DNA of 64,000 nt from Lactiplantibacillus plantarum EGD-AQ4 (GTDB lineage Bacteria; Bacillota; Bacilli; Lactobacillales; Lactobacillaceae): contig NZ_AVAQ01000045.1 of assembly GCF_000463075.2 (NCBI RefSeq), positions 86,055 to 150,054 on the forward strand. Direction: 5' to 3'. Shown in pieces: positions 48,017-57,824 of the stretch (position 1 is its first letter; every line of letters begins with the position of its first letter). The notes beneath the pieces were generated by a model, which saw nothing but the letters and a program-made list of their open reading frames with translations, was not told the origin of the DNA and searched no databases. Both the position numbers and the translations under genes were made by a program.

Positions 48017-48376
48017 CTACGACTGATAAGTGATGACACTACCAACTTTAATCTGCGGTAATTGGTGTGGTGTCAAATAAAGACCGTTATCCATCGGCTT
48101 TTCAGGTACTGACTTGAAGTAAAGCGTCGCATGACCGATTGATGTCAAATTAGCTTCAACTAAGCCACCCGCGTATTCAACGGTATACGTCTGTTGATCG
48201 ATGGTAATGGTGCTGCCGACAACCAATGAAAGCTGCGTTGCGGGTTGTTCGAATTGTTGGACGACCGCAATTTGTTGCAATGGCGCCGTCGCCGTTTCGT
48301 CAAAAAGCACTAAAATTGGTTCTTTCGGATCGATGGCATTGTCACCAATCGATTGAACTGTTGCAGTTACTGTCAT
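48017..48376 (-). CDS. Orphan glucitol/sorbitol-type PTS IIA-like protein
   Basis: This 119-residue protein aligns by eye with the EIIA-Gut (SrlB/GutB) family: an N-terminal strand, VVGSTITIDQQTYTVEYAGGLVEANLTSIGHATLYF, here residues 52-87, and a final GSVITYQ. The E. coli protein is phosphorylated on a histidine in a FIHCHGE stretch; the matching region here (IAVVQQFEQPATQLS) has no histidine. No sorbitol IIB or IIC genes are nearby. It may have lost phosphotransfer and act otherwise, perhaps with the AI-2E gene it precedes. The alignment was done by memory and eye. Confidence 0.7.
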   Translation of the reverse strand: MTVTATVQSIGDNAIDPKEPILVLFDETATAPLQQIAVVQQFEQPATQLSLVVGSTITIDQQTYTVEYAGGLVEANLTSIGHATLYFKSVPEKPMDNGLYLTPHQLPQIKVGSVITYQS

Positions 48377-48510
48377 ATCAAGACCCCCATCGTTTTTAAT
48401 GATTGCTTTAATTGTAGCATAGTCCCAATCGCTGACGCCAATTTGTCATCGCTTACACCTTGATTATCTATGCTATACTAAAACTATCTATTGAGGAGGT
48501 TTGTTGAACA

Positions 48511-49533
48511 ATGCAAGAACAAATTTTATTTGGAACTTATACGAAAAAGACAAGCCAGGGCATCTATCAAGGCACCCTCGACACAACTGCCAAGACGCTA
48601 ACGAATGATGGTCTGTTAGCTTCGGCTTCGAATCCGACCTATTTGGCACTCTCAGCCAAACAACGCCTTTACAGTGTTGACAAGGAAGATGACGAAGGTG
48701 GTGTCGCAGCCTGGCAATTAGATGGTCAAACGGCGCATAAACTGAATACGGTCGTGGCACCCGGAACACCGCCTGCATACGTTGCGGTTGATGAAGCACG
48801 GCAACTCGTTTACAGTGCCAACTACCATAAAGGGACTGCGGAAGTAATGAAGATTGCCGCTGACGGCGCCCTCACCTTGACTGACACTGTTCAACACAGT
48901 GGTAGCGGGCCGCGTCCTGAACAAGATGGTTCACACATTCACTACACTGACTTGACGCCAGACAATCGCCTTGCCGTCATCGACCTGGGTAGTGATAAGG
49001 TTTACGTTTACAACGTCAGCGATGCCGGTACATTGACTGAGCAGTCGGTCTTGACGATGCCCGCAGGCTTTGGTCCCCGGCACTTAGTCTTCAGCCCGGA
49101 TGGTCAATACGCCTTTTTAGCCGGTGAACTTTCTAGCCAAGTGGCCACTTTATCCTACGACGCAAAAACGGGGGCCTTCACTCAACTCGGAATCGTCAAA
49201 ACGATTCCAGCCGACTACACCGCTCACAATGGCGCCGCTGCCATTCGGTTGAGTCACGATGGGCATTTCCTATACGTTTCCAACCGTGGGTATAACACGC
49301 TCGCCGTCTTCGCAGTTGCGGCGGATGGTAGCCTTAGCCTTATCCAACAAATCAGCACGGAAGGCGATTTCCCACGCGATTTTGATTTAGACCCGACCGA
49401 AGCCTTCGTCGTTGTCGTTAACCAGAATACCGACAATGCGACTTTATATGCACGTGACCTCACCAGTGGTAAACTAAGTCTATTACAAAAGGATGTTAGC
49501 GTCCCAGAAGGCGTTTGCGTGCTATTTAAGTAA
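48511..49533 (+). CDS. Lactonase family protein (6-phosphogluconolactonase-like)
   Basis: This 340-residue protein is a seven-bladed beta-propeller of the YkgB/Pgl lactonase family, cytoplasmic with no signal peptide. Recurrent blade motifs are visible: ASNPTYLALSAKQRLYSV, VAVDEARQLVYSANY, GPRHLVFSPDGQYAFLAGE and LSHDGHFLYVSNRGYNTLAVF. It may hydrolyse 6-phosphogluconolactone in the oxidative pentose phosphate or phosphoketolase route; the substrate is inferred from the family. GGAGG precedes the ATG. It is probably cotranscribed with cutC. Confidence 0.88.
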   Translation: MQEQILFGTYTKKTSQGIYQGTLDTTAKTLTNDGLLASASNPTYLALSAKQRLYSVDKEDDEGGVAAWQLDGQTAHKLNTVVAPGTPPAYVAVDEARQLVYSANYHKGTAEVMKIAADGALTLTDTVQHSGSGPRPEQDGSHIHYTDLTPDNRLAVIDLGSDKVYVYNVSDAGTLTEQSVLTMPAGFGPRHLVFSPDGQYAFLAGELSSQVATLSYDAKTGAFTQLGIVKTIPADYTAHNGAAAIRLSHDGHFLYVSNRGYNTLAVFAVAADGSLSLIQQISTEGDFPRDFDLDPTEAFVVVVNQNTDNATLYARDLTSGKLSLLQKDVSVPEGVCVLFK

Positions 49534-49545
49534 AGGATGAATCCC

Positions 49546-50184
49546 ATGTTATTAAAAGAAGTCTGTGTTGAAAACTATACCAACATTCCGGCTGCCATTG
49601 CCGCGGGTGCCAACCGTATTGAACTCAACGACAATTTAGCCGTTGGTGGGACGACCGTTAGTCGCGGTGTCATGGCTGAAGCCACTAAATATACTAGCGA
49701 GCATCATGTCCCACTGGTTGCGATGATTCGGCCCCGTGGTGGCAACTTTGTCTACAATGACACCGAGCTGAAAATTATGGAAGCCGACCTGCTACAAGCC
49801 CAATCATTAGGCGTAGACGGCGTTGCATTCGGTGCATTGACCGCTGATAATCAACTAGATGTCGAAGCCTTGGAACTCTTGATTGGCGCAGCTGGTGGCA
49901 TGTCCATCACCTTCCACATGGCGTTTGATGAAATTCCAGTTGCTCAACAAGCCGCTGCGATTGACTGGCTAGTTGACCACGATGTTGATCGTATTCTAAC
50001 GCACAGTGGCCCACTCACCCAATCGATTGAAGACTGCCTGCCACAACTCCAAGCAACCGTTACTCGGGCCGCTGGACGCATTCAGATTCTCCCCGGTGGT
50101 GGGATTACTGCCGACAACGTTGACCACATCACGTCAACACTCGGCGTTAACCAAGCCCATGGCACTAAAATCATTAAGTATTAG
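49546..50184 (+). CDS. cutC: CutC family protein
   Basis: This 212-residue TIM-barrel protein belongs to CutC, annotated as copper homeostasis although the direct role in copper is disputed. Diagnostic segments are KEVCVENYTNIPAAIAAGANRIELN (spanning residues 4-28), VPLVAMIRPRGGNFVY, GVDGVAFGALTADNQLD and DRILTHSG. AAGGATG precedes the ATG at 49546; the earlier ATG at 49537 lies inside that ribosome site. It follows the lactonase gene by 12 bases. Confidence 0.9.
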   Translation: MLLKEVCVENYTNIPAAIAAGANRIELNDNLAVGGTTVSRGVMAEATKYTSEHHVPLVAMIRPRGGNFVYNDTELKIMEADLLQAQSLGVDGVAFGALTADNQLDVEALELLIGAAGGMSITFHMAFDEIPVAQQAAAIDWLVDHDVDRILTHSGPLTQSIEDCLPQLQATVTRAAGRIQILPGGGITADNVDHITSTLGVNQAHGTKIIKY

Positions 50185-50199
50185 CTTTTAGCACACACT

Positions 50200-50238
50200 A
50201 AAGGCGCTACTCATCAACTGATGAATGGCGCCTTTTTT
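50200..50238 (+). terminator. Rho-independent terminator of cutC
   Basis: AAGGCGC pairs with GCGCCTT, enclosing a CATCAACTGATG inner hairpin, and is followed by six T on the plus strand. Confidence 0.85.
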
Positions 50239-50287
50239 GATTGTATTCAGTTAAATACGTCTTGTGCCAGTTAATTCGTCATGAATC

Positions 50288-51064
50288 ATGATTAAAACGT
50301 GCTATTTTCTAAGTTCAAGGGTTGCAGCTGAGACCCGCTGGAAAAAGTGCGACTTAGCGTAAACTTGCTGTTGTGGCGACGTCCTAGGCCGGCTTCCAGG
50401 TATTATGGTCAATAGATGGAGGGATCCTATTCGAAAGGCGGATGTGTGCGGACCCAACTTTTTGTTAGATTAGTTGTTGGTTCTTAGCATACGGTCATTT
50501 TGACATTCAACTGTAAGGCTGGTTCTAAACAATAGCTGAACCTTTTTACCCATACTTTAGAACTTCTAACCAGTAGTTTCACTGAAATTGTCAGAATTTT
50601 CTTTAGCCGTTTGAGATGGCAAAGTCAGAAACTATAAACGAAGGCAATTTTATCGACTAAACTCAAGACTAGCGACCGTGGTTTTTGTGAATCATATTCG
50701 ATAGTCTTCTCAGTCTTAAAGTGCCATAAAGCATCATCGAATATCAATTAAAAGTTTGCTCGAAGGATCTGTCTCCTAATATTCAGTGGTCAATTGTACC
50801 CAGATAGGTGGCTGTTGATTCGCCATTCGAGCGGTTTCCCAACTGGAGGGGCTGGCTGACAATGCTCAAGGGCGAAATTCTTCTTGTCCGGGTGGGTTTC
50901 CCGGGCTAGAAGAAGACTCGTATTTGAAATTGCGCAGTGGGTTTCTGCGTGAGTTCAAATCGATGTCCGCCCTGTTCCAGCGTTGTCAGCCGGCCCCGGA
51001 AGTTGGAATAGGGCGCCCATCGGCTGACGAACAGTAAACCAAACAATTGGCAAGTCTTAATCAT
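50288..51064 (-). repeat. Non-coding repeat element, copy R4 (777 bp, inverted)
   Basis: R4 is the same element as R1-R3 on the opposite strand. Its ends are ATGATTAAAACGTGC at 50288 and, inward from 51064, ATGATTAAGACTTGCC. The 5' domain lies at about 51030-50800. It carries the R3-type AGGGCG/CGCCCT and TTCTTCT/AGAAGAA pairs and a unique TTCCAAC/GTTGGGAA pair where R1 has TTCCGAC/GTCGGGAA. Like R2 it lacks the large 3' hairpin. The middle resembles R2 best (GACCGTATGCTAAGAACCAAC in both, in part). It separates cutC from the converging pseudouridine synthase gene. Confidence 0.85.
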
Positions 51065-51127
51065 CTTTCATGCTAAATAATAACTCACACAACGCACCCT
51101 ATCACACATCAATACGACCAGCAACAC

Positions 51128-52030
51128 TCAGGAATTTGCGCGCTGATTATTCGCAATAAGCTGCACAATGTCAGCCGGTAGTGGTGCGAAAGTGGTCAGC
51201 GACCGTTCAATAAAGGAATCATCAAACGTCAATTGCATGCAGTGCAGCGCTTGACGTTTGAGCCAGGGATCACGTGGGCCACCGTACAGCGCATCCCCCA
51301 CTAACGGATGACCACTAGCAGCAAAATGAACGCGAATCTGATGGGTGCGCCCAGTGTGTAGTCGCACTCGAACGACAGTCATGTTGCGTAGTCGTTTGAC
51401 GACCCAGTACTCGGTTAAAGACGGCTTACCATCGGGACGCGTGGTTCGTTTAATAAACGAATCAGGTGCTCGTCCGATTGGTGCGTCTAACCAACCGTGA
51501 TCATCCGGCAAATCACCACTGACCACGGCTAAATACATCTTGCGCATCGCATGTGCCTTCAACTGGTGATCGATGATTGAATGCGCAAAATGGTGCTTGG
51601 CGAATAGGACGATACCGCTGGTGTCCCGGTCCAAGCGAGTCGTAATGTGGACGACCTCGTTATCATAACCAGCCGCGCGGTAGTACCCTTTCACGCGATT
51701 AGCAAGTGTATTATCTGGTAACGCATGGGCTGGCACTGAGGCAACGCCAGCGGGCTTATTAACGATTAAATAGTCGCGATCTTCATACAAAATATCGATT
51801 GGCAAGTTTGAAACGCCAAGGTGGTCGTTACCGACTTCTGCAGGCGTGACCATTGTGACGGTTTCACCCCCGGTCAACATATGAATCGCAAGTACCGGTT
51901 GGTCATCAACGAGAATCGCGCCACCGTGAAACTTCACTTTCTTGAGTAAACTCCGTGTGACCCCATGTTGGAAAAGCAACGTCTTGACCTTCATCGGCTC
52001 AGGCGCGTGATTGATCCAAGTAAACCTCAT
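51128..52030 (-). CDS. RluA-family RNA pseudouridine synthase
   Basis: This 300-residue enzyme isomerises uridine in rRNA or tRNA. It has an N-terminal S4-like region ([20 protein letters not shown]), then the RluA catalytic domain with [10 protein letters not shown] near residue 95, the catalytic aspartate in [16 protein letters not shown] near 135, and [20 protein letters not shown] near 225. It corresponds to B. subtilis YjbO by gene order. Its ATG overlaps the nadK stop (ATGA). The target uridine is not predictable. Confidence 0.92.
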   Translation of the reverse strand: MRFTWINHAPEPMKVKTLLFQHGVTRSLLKKVKFHGGAILVDDQPVLAIHMLTGGETVTMVTPAEVGNDHLGVSNLPIDILYEDRDYLIVNKPAGVASVPAHALPDNTLANRVKGYYRAAGYDNEVVHITTRLDRDTSGIVLFAKHHFAHSIIDHQLKAHAMRKMYLAVVSGDLPDDHGWLDAPIGRAPDSFIKRTTRPDGKPSLTEYWVVKRLRNMTVVRVRLHTGRTHQIRVHFAASGHPLVGDALYGGPRDPWLKRQALHCMQLTFDDSFIERSLTTFAPLPADIVQLIANNQRANS

Positions 52031-52830
52031 TGTTCGTCCAACCCAATGAAGGACGTCCCGACCCGTTTCCAGAAACGGTTATGTCGATGCTGCGCAAATG
52101 CAATGCGCCGATTTGCAATCGAATAGCGAATCTCTTCAATCGGCCGTGGTTGGGTATCCAACTGGTCTGCCGTAAAGACAAAGTGCGATTTTTGTTGTGG
52201 CCGAATCGTAATCGTTTCATATGGTGCCACGATGACCGGCGAGCCCAACGTCCGGAACACGCGGTTGTTGATTGAGGCAATTTCTGCCATCTGAAGGGCA
52301 TCTAAGCGCGGATGAATCACCGCACCGCCGACCGATTTGTTATAGGCCGTGGAGCCCGTTGGTGTCGAGACACACAGCCCATCGCCCCTGAAACGCTCAA
52401 ATAATTCATCCTGGATATAGACATCCGCCACCATCGTACTCCCGAGCTTCTTGAGCGTGGATTCGTTCAATGCTAAGTAGTGGTCCGCTGTCTGATTGTC
52501 CGCATAAGTAATGTCCACCGCAAGTAACGGATAAGTGACACTCTGGCCATTGTCCTCCAGTAATCCAGTGATTAGTTGGTCAATCTCGTAATCGCGCCAA
52601 TCCGTGTAAAAGCCCAGATGTCCGGTATGCACACCGACGAATCTGACTTGGTCGACCATGTGACTGTAATGGTGGAACGCTGATAACAGGGTCCCATCAC
52701 CCCCAACTGAGAGCACGATATCAGGATGGACATCGTCAATTTCAAACCCGGCAGCGAGTAGTTTCGTATGCAGTTCACTGGCGACCGCCGTGGACTTCTC
52801 ACTCTCATTTGCAAAAATAGTTACTTTCAT
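52027..52830 (-). CDS. nadK: NAD kinase
   Basis: NadK phosphorylates NAD to NADP. The 267-residue enzyme has the [13 protein letters not shown] motif near residue 44, [11 protein letters not shown] near 69, [10 protein letters not shown] near 118 and the [20 protein letters not shown] region, where the family has its conserved catalytic loops. It lies between relQ and the pseudouridine synthase, overlapping each by four bases, as in B. subtilis yjbM-N-O. Confidence 0.96.
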   Translation of the reverse strand: MKVTIFANESEKSTAVASELHTKLLAAGFEIDDVHPDIVLSVGGDGTLLSAFHHYSHMVDQVRFVGVHTGHLGFYTDWRDYEIDQLITGLLEDNGQSVTYPLLAVDITYADNQTADHYLALNESTLKKLGSTMVADVYIQDELFERFRGDGLCVSTPTGSTAYNKSVGGAVIHPRLDALQMAEIASINNRVFRTLGSPVIVAPYETITIRPQQKSHFVFTADQLDTQPRPIEEIRYSIANRRIAFAQHRHNRFWKRVGTSFIGLDEQ

Positions 52831-53489
52831 GAATTTTGATCTTCCTTTGTCCTGTCAGGTTCGTCATTACCTGGCCCTTTGCCGTATGAAAACAAACTCT
52901 GGGCTTCCTGGATTTCCTCGCGAATTTCTGACATTTCTTTATCAAGACTGAAGGCCGCCTCAGCAGCGCGCTGCAGTCGTTGACTTAAATTTTCGGGAAA
53001 ATCCCCTTGATATTTGTAGTTAAGCGAATGTTCGATGGTTGCCCAAAAATTCATGGCTAACGTCCGCACTTGAATTTCAGCCAAGATTTTCTTCTCGCCA
53101 CCCACCATTTGAACCGGATATTCGATGACGATGTGATATGAGCGGTAACCAGACGGCTTTTCATTGCTAATGTAGTCCCGTTCTTCCAAAATCGTCATAT
53201 CGGTCCGTTTGCGCAACAAATCGACGACTTGATAAATATCTTCCACAAACTGGCACATGATTCTCAAGCCAGCAATGTCTTGCATATCTTGTTCCAGTCG
53301 ATCTTCTTGCACCTTACGCCGGGTCATTTTTTCTTTGATACTGTCGACGGGCTTGACTCGCCCCGTTACAAATTCAATCGGTTCGTGCTGATTTAAATCG
53401 CGAAATTGTTTCCGCATTCCCCGTAATTTAACTTTCAACTCATCAACGGCTTGTTGATAAGGCAGTAAAAAATGATTCCAATCTTCCAT
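52827..53489 (-). CDS. relQ: Small alarmone synthetase RelQ
   Basis: RelQ (YjbM/SAS1) makes (p)ppGpp from ATP and GDP/GTP as a stress alarm, without a hydrolase domain. The 220-residue protein has the synthetase core: [19 protein letters not shown] near residue 40, [18 protein letters not shown] near 72, [15 protein letters not shown] near 112 and [20 protein letters not shown] near 138. The C-terminus is acidic. It is the first gene of a tight relQ-nadK-rluA-family operon. GGAGG precedes the ATG. Confidence 0.95.
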   Translation of the reverse strand: MEDWNHFLLPYQQAVDELKVKLRGMRKQFRDLNQHEPIEFVTGRVKPVDSIKEKMTRRKVQEDRLEQDMQDIAGLRIMCQFVEDIYQVVDLLRKRTDMTILEERDYISNEKPSGYRSYHIVIEYPVQMVGGEKKILAEIQVRTLAMNFWATIEHSLNYKYQGDFPENLSQRLQRAAEAAFSLDKEMSEIREEIQEAQSLFSYGKGPGNDEPDRTKEDQNS

Positions 53490-53782
53490 CGGGGCACCTC
53501 CGTTTCAATCCATACCCTAAAATTTTACCATAATTTGGCGGAATAGAAAGTTAACGTTCTCGAGAATGAACACTAAGTTTACGATTCTCGCCAAACTGCC
53601 ATTGAGGAAACAAAATACTTTACGAATTTATCAAATCGGTGCATGATAACTGGTGAAGGTTTAATCTAAATAACGAGTTGAACTTAACATTAAAAAATTC
53701 ATGAAATTAAAAACTTGCAAATACCACGTTTGATTGGTATTCTGCACTATGACGCGAATAGAGAAAGTGGAGGAATTATGAC
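53490..53782. other. Gene-free gap between relQ and spxH
   Basis: This stretch separates divergent genes and should hold both promoters. It is AT-rich and contains one palindrome (ATTCTCGAGAA around 53557-53567). I see no reading frame with a ribosome site and no terminator. Confidence 0.3.
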
Positions 53783-54418
53783 GTGTTAGAAGTGTATTTA
53801 TTTGTAAATCCGTTGGCAAACCAATGCGTACGCGACGAACAGAACGTGTTACGGTTGGCAAATGACTCAGACAAACAAATCCAATTTCAATTCGTACCGT
53901 TACTTAATATCAGTGTAATTCAACGGGCTTTGAAGTCCCAAGGCATCAAGACAACTGACTGGCATGCCCAGAATCAACAATCACAGACTTTGTACCGGGT
54001 TATTTTGGACTATAAGGCAGCCCTCTTCCAAGGCAAAAAACGTGGGCGTAACTTTTTAATTGCGCTCCAATCTGCGATGCTCAAAGCCGGGCAACATTAT
54101 TCAGAAGAACTCGTCAAAACTGTAGCGAGTGACTGTCGAATTGATTTGGACATGTTTATGGAAGATCGAAACAGTGAATTGGCTAAGCAAGCCTTCCACG
54201 CTGATCAACGACTTGCATCCGAAATGAACATTACCGAAGCTTCATCTGCAGTTGTTTTCGACTGCGATCAATATGATTATGGGGTTCTACTCGAACACTT
54301 TAATTACGAGACGCTCTTTGACCTCGTTAACGGTAGCCTGGATCCGTTCCAAGAAGCGAACCGGACAACAAATACAAGTTGTGCCAACCTTTCCAGTGCA
54401 CAACTACACGTTTTATAA
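53783..54418 (+). CDS. spxH: SpxH/YjbH-like ClpXP adaptor (DsbA family)
   Basis: SpxH (YjbH) delivers the regulator Spx to ClpXP for degradation. This 211-residue thioredoxin/DsbA-fold protein begins EVYLFVNPLANQC and keeps the family layout with a helical insert (LYRVILDYKAALFQGKKRGRNF). The usual CxxC near the N-terminus is missing: the matching segment NPLANQCVRDEQ has a single cysteine. Start is GTG eight bases after GGAGGAA. The neighbourhood (pepF, coiA, mecA, spx, relQ) strongly supports the call. Sequence identity to Bacillus YjbH is low. Confidence 0.8.
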   Translation: MLEVYLFVNPLANQCVRDEQNVLRLANDSDKQIQFQFVPLLNISVIQRALKSQGIKTTDWHAQNQQSQTLYRVILDYKAALFQGKKRGRNFLIALQSAMLKAGQHYSEELVKTVASDCRIDLDMFMEDRNSELAKQAFHADQRLASEMNITEASSAVVFDCDQYDYGVLLEHFNYETLFDLVNGSLDPFQEANRTTNTSCANLSSAQLHVL

Positions 54419-54452
54419 TTTCAGTAATTGCAATTATTCAACTGGACAACCA

Positions 54453-54496
54453 GTCAAAAAGCACCTGACGATCATTTTCGTCAGGTGCTTTTTGAC
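54453..54496. terminator. Bidirectional terminator between spxH and pepF
   Basis: An 18-bp perfect inverted repeat (AAAAAGCACCTGACG with CGTCAGGTGCTTTTT plus flanking GTC/GAC) gives a T run on both strands. Confidence 0.9.
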
Positions 54497-54513
54497 GTTG
54501 TCATCACGAATTT

Positions 54514-56328
54514 CTATTGAGCAGCAGTCACTAATTGTTCAAATTCATCCAACCGTTCGGCAAATACTTTAAATGCGTCATCCAGGTAATCCGGCTTGGT
54601 CATATCGACGCCCGCACGATGCATTACATCAATTGGGAATGCTGAAGACCCCGCCTTTAGATATCCCAGGTAATCCGTAACGGCGTCCGGCTGTTTACTA
54701 CTGATTCGTTCAGCCAATGTCGAGGCCGCTGCAAAACCAGTCGCATACTGGTAGACGTAGTAGTTATAGTAGAAGTGCGGAATCCGTGACCATTCATCCG
54801 CAATCTGAGGGTCACTAACTACCGCATCACCGTAGTAGCGCTGATTGAGCTGCAAGTAGTATTTCGAGAGCCGGTCAGCCGTCAATGCTTGTCCAGCTTG
54901 GTCTTGCTCGTGAATCCATTGTTCAAACTCAGCAAATTGCGTTTGGCGGAAGACGGTCCCCTTGAAGCCATCGAGATAGTAATTCAAGACATACGCCCGC
55001 ATCTTGGGATCTTTTTCAGTATCCAAGAAATAATTGGTCAGCAAGTTTTCGTTGGTCGTCGACGCAATTTCGGCAACAAAAATCGAATAGTCGCCGTACT
55101 GATAAGGCTGATTGTGGGTGGTAAAGTATGAATGCATACTATGCCCCATCTCGTGCACAAGCGTGTACAAATTATCGATATTGTCTTGCCAGTTCAAGAG
55201 CATGTATGGCGCGGTGTCATACATGCCTGACGAGTACGCCCCACTCCGCTTGCCTTGATTTTCAACCACATCGATCCACCGTGAACCAAAGGCCGTCTTG
55301 ACGTGTTTGAGGTAATCTGGTCCTAAGATCTTGAGTGCCTGTAATGCCGTAGTTTGTGCTTGCTGATAAGTATACTTGATGGCCGGTTTCTCAGCTAACG
55401 GTGTATACATGTCATACATATGCAGTTGGTCCACACCCAGCAACCGTTTACGAAGCGCCACGTAGCGATGCAATAAATCTAGGTGATCGTCGACTGACGT
55501 TACTAATGCATCGTATACTGACGTCGGAATTTGATTAGCTGCCAAGGCTGCCGTTCGCGCATCCGGATAATGATGAGCCTGAGCGACAAAATTATGCACT
55601 TTTACTTGACTTGCTAGCGTTGAGGCAAGGGTCCGCCGAAATTGGCCATAAACCCGGTACAACGCTTCAAATGCTTCACGACGAACAGCTGGATGCACCG
55701 ATTCTAGCAACACGCCATATAACCCCTGTGAAAGGGTAACCGGGTTGCCGTCATCATCCTTGACTGTCGGAAATTTGAAGTCAGCATTATTTAAAACGCC
55801 AAAGGTCTTCGCCGACGCACCAAAAATATCGCTGGCGCCAGCAAGTAATGACTCTTCGCTTTCTGACAGAACGTGCCCCTTCTGTAGTCGGACCGTATCT
55901 AGTAAGTGTCGATAGTCGCGTAATGCAACATTTTCATCGAGATAAGTATCCAATTCACCGGGTGTCAATTGCAAAATTGCCGGTTCAAACCAGGCTGTGG
56001 CGGCGGACACTTTAGCGGTCAAACTGCTAGCCTGATCGTCGAGCGCGGCGTTGGTACTGTTACCCGTATCCTGATCACTCTTCAAACTCGCGTACACGGC
56101 GACCTTTTCAAGTCGTCGATAAACATCCAGGACTGCCTGAATCCCTGCTAATACGGTATCAGCGGAGTCCGTAAAATGTTCTTTTAATGCCGTCACAGAT
56201 GTCAGTGCGGCTTTAACCTGCGCGACATCCGCCTCATACGCAGCCTGAGTGGCGTAGATTGGGGTCAGATCCCAAGTCAATGCTTCAGGAACGGCTGAGC
56301 GGGTCGGCAATTGTTTGGTTGCTACCAT
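54514..56328 (-). CDS. pepF: Oligoendopeptidase F
   Basis: PepF is a cytoplasmic M3 zinc metallopeptidase that cleaves peptides of roughly 7-17 residues. The 604-residue protein has the HExxH zinc motif in TLVHEMGHSMHSYF near residue 390, and the third ligand in IFVAEIASTTNENLL. The N-terminal helical domain (oligopeptidase F N) covers 20-200. GGAGG precedes the ATG. It sits between coiA and spxH, the conserved firmicute order. Confidence 0.96.
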   Translation of the reverse strand: MVATKQLPTRSAVPEALTWDLTPIYATQAAYEADVAQVKAALTSVTALKEHFTDSADTVLAGIQAVLDVYRRLEKVAVYASLKSDQDTGNSTNAALDDQASSLTAKVSAATAWFEPAILQLTPGELDTYLDENVALRDYRHLLDTVRLQKGHVLSESEESLLAGASDIFGASAKTFGVLNNADFKFPTVKDDDGNPVTLSQGLYGVLLESVHPAVRREAFEALYRVYGQFRRTLASTLASQVKVHNFVAQAHHYPDARTAALAANQIPTSVYDALVTSVDDHLDLLHRYVALRKRLLGVDQLHMYDMYTPLAEKPAIKYTYQQAQTTALQALKILGPDYLKHVKTAFGSRWIDVVENQGKRSGAYSSGMYDTAPYMLLNWQDNIDNLYTLVHEMGHSMHSYFTTHNQPYQYGDYSIFVAEIASTTNENLLTNYFLDTEKDPKMRAYVLNYYLDGFKGTVFRQTQFAEFEQWIHEQDQAGQALTADRLSKYYLQLNQRYYGDAVVSDPQIADEWSRIPHFYYNYYVYQYATGFAAASTLAERISSKQPDAVTDYLGYLKAGSSAFPIDVMHRAGVDMTKPDYLDDAFKVFAERLDEFEQLVTAAQ

Positions 56329-56399
56329 GCGAAAACCTCCAATTATTTCAATATAGCACTAGATTACCACAGTTTGGACCAGTCGCCGCAGATTGTGTT

Positions 56400-57491
56400 C
56401 TAAAATTTGGGCCGTTCCCACTCAAGTACTGACCGATTCAATTCCCAACCACTCCCGGTTCGTCGAATCACGTGCTGCTGATTCAAGCGAATCGTAGTGG
56501 CTGAAAGTAGCTGCCGGTGTAAGGTGCCCTGTTTTCGCAAACATGCCTGTCGTGCCAACAACGGTTGCAATTCCGCCCATAATAATGCTTGAAGACGTTC
56601 GTGAGTCATTACAGCCGGTTCTTGTCTTAATCTGCCAAACACATGTCCGTACCAGACTAAATACGGTACCGTCAGTAATGGCAGTTCCGGCACCCTGGGA
56701 ATCGTCCAGTTGGGAAGTTGTGCAATCGTTCCGCCCCGTTGATAACAATACTGTTGCAAATCATCAAAAGCGTGCTGATGACGTAATCTGGCTAGTAGTA
56801 ACTGCCGATGATAATGCTCGAGATGTTCTTCCGGTGACGTTGGACAACTGACAATTGGTTCGAACTGCTGTAATGCTGTCACCGGTTGGCGCGCAGATTT
56901 CAGTGACCAGCGCTGATAAGTCAAAGGTTCGGCATCCAATGTGAGAATATGATGGATCAATTGTAAACTGGCGGTCTCTACTTGCCAGAATAACAAATGA
57001 ACACCCCAGTGCTGGTGATATTGCAGAAATTTCAACGCTTTGCTGGTCGCGCGTAACTTGCGCTGATAGGGTTTACCGAGTATCCAGAGCACTTGATAAC
57101 CATGGCGCCAATAACCTTGCGTACGTGCGGCTAGCCGCGTCACAGACAAAGGCGAACACTGAAATTCAATGGCCAGCGGCGGCGTTGCGTTGGTCTGCAC
57201 TAACAAATCTGGCCGCTGATGTAACGCCGTTAAACCCGCTTCAAGTTGGACTGAATAGCCGCTAGCAGCGAACCAGGCGGCTAATTGCTGTTTGCCAGTC
57301 AAGTACTCATGCGTTTCGCCCTCAGAAAACACTTGACAGTCGCTACCTTGAAAATGGGCAAAGTGCGCCGTCATCACGCTTCCCCGTTTGAGTCGAACTG
57401 GTCCTTGACAACCTGGGCAAACGTATGGAATCTGCCGACCAGCTTGATTTGCATTGACCAGCTGATGATGCGGATCTTGTGCAATTAGCAT
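56400..57491 (-). CDS. coiA: Competence protein CoiA-like
   Basis: CoiA is made during competence in streptococci and helps recombination of incoming DNA. This 363-residue protein has the N-terminal zinc-like segment YVCPGCQGPVRLKRGSVMTAHFAH and a nuclease-like domain with ESxxH...EFQCSPLSVTRLAARTQGY (catalytic acidic residues in IEFQCS near residue 115). In lactobacilli it is often kept without observed transformation. No TACGAATA-type competence box is present upstream, so regulation here is open. It lies between pepF and mecA. Confidence 0.85.
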   Translation of the reverse strand: MLIAQDPHHQLVNANQAGRQIPYVCPGCQGPVRLKRGSVMTAHFAHFQGSDCQVFSEGETHEYLTGKQQLAAWFAASGYSVQLEAGLTALHQRPDLLVQTNATPPLAIEFQCSPLSVTRLAARTQGYWRHGYQVLWILGKPYQRKLRATSKALKFLQYHQHWGVHLLFWQVETASLQLIHHILTLDAEPLTYQRWSLKSARQPVTALQQFEPIVSCPTSPEEHLEHYHRQLLLARLRHQHAFDDLQQYCYQRGGTIAQLPNWTIPRVPELPLLTVPYLVWYGHVFGRLRQEPAVMTHERLQALLWAELQPLLARQACLRKQGTLHRQLLSATTIRLNQQHVIRRTGSGWELNRSVLEWERPKF

Positions 57492-57773
57492 TGTCAGCCG
57501 CCCCCTTTCAGAAAATAATTACGCAAAGCACTTGAAATTCCGCGAATTTTTTTAAATATCCCGACATCGCAACCAGCACCGCGATGCCGATAGTCCTCGG
57601 AAATTGCTTAATAATCATTGCCATATCAGCCGCGACGTTGTACAGAGTCAGCAGGCTTAAACCGAACAAGTTCAAAAAGGCATCCCTTTATCGGCTACAA
57701 TTGATTGCAGCGATGCACATCAATGACAGTACGTCTCCCAATGCCTCCAGTGGCGACTGGCGATTCAACAGCA
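57492..57773. other. Gap between coiA and the mecA terminator
   Basis: This stretch should hold the coiA promoter. A 69-codon plus-strand frame covers part of it but has no ribosome site and runs into the mecA terminator. I see no competence box, repeat or RNA gene. Confidence 0.3.
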
Positions 57774-57816
57774 CAAAAAAAGCCTCAATCTGACAAACAC
57801 TTGTCAAATCAAGACT
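57774..57816 (-). terminator. Rho-independent terminator of mecA
   Basis: AGTCTTGATTTGACA pairs with TGTCAGATTGAGGCT (mostly Watson-Crick with G-U), followed by seven T on the minus strand. Confidence 0.85.
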
Positions 57817-57824
57817 GTTTAAGC

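Noticed and set aside
57584..57793. 69-codon plus-strand frame upstream of coiA
   Set aside because: It has no ribosome site, runs through the mecA terminator and has mixed composition.
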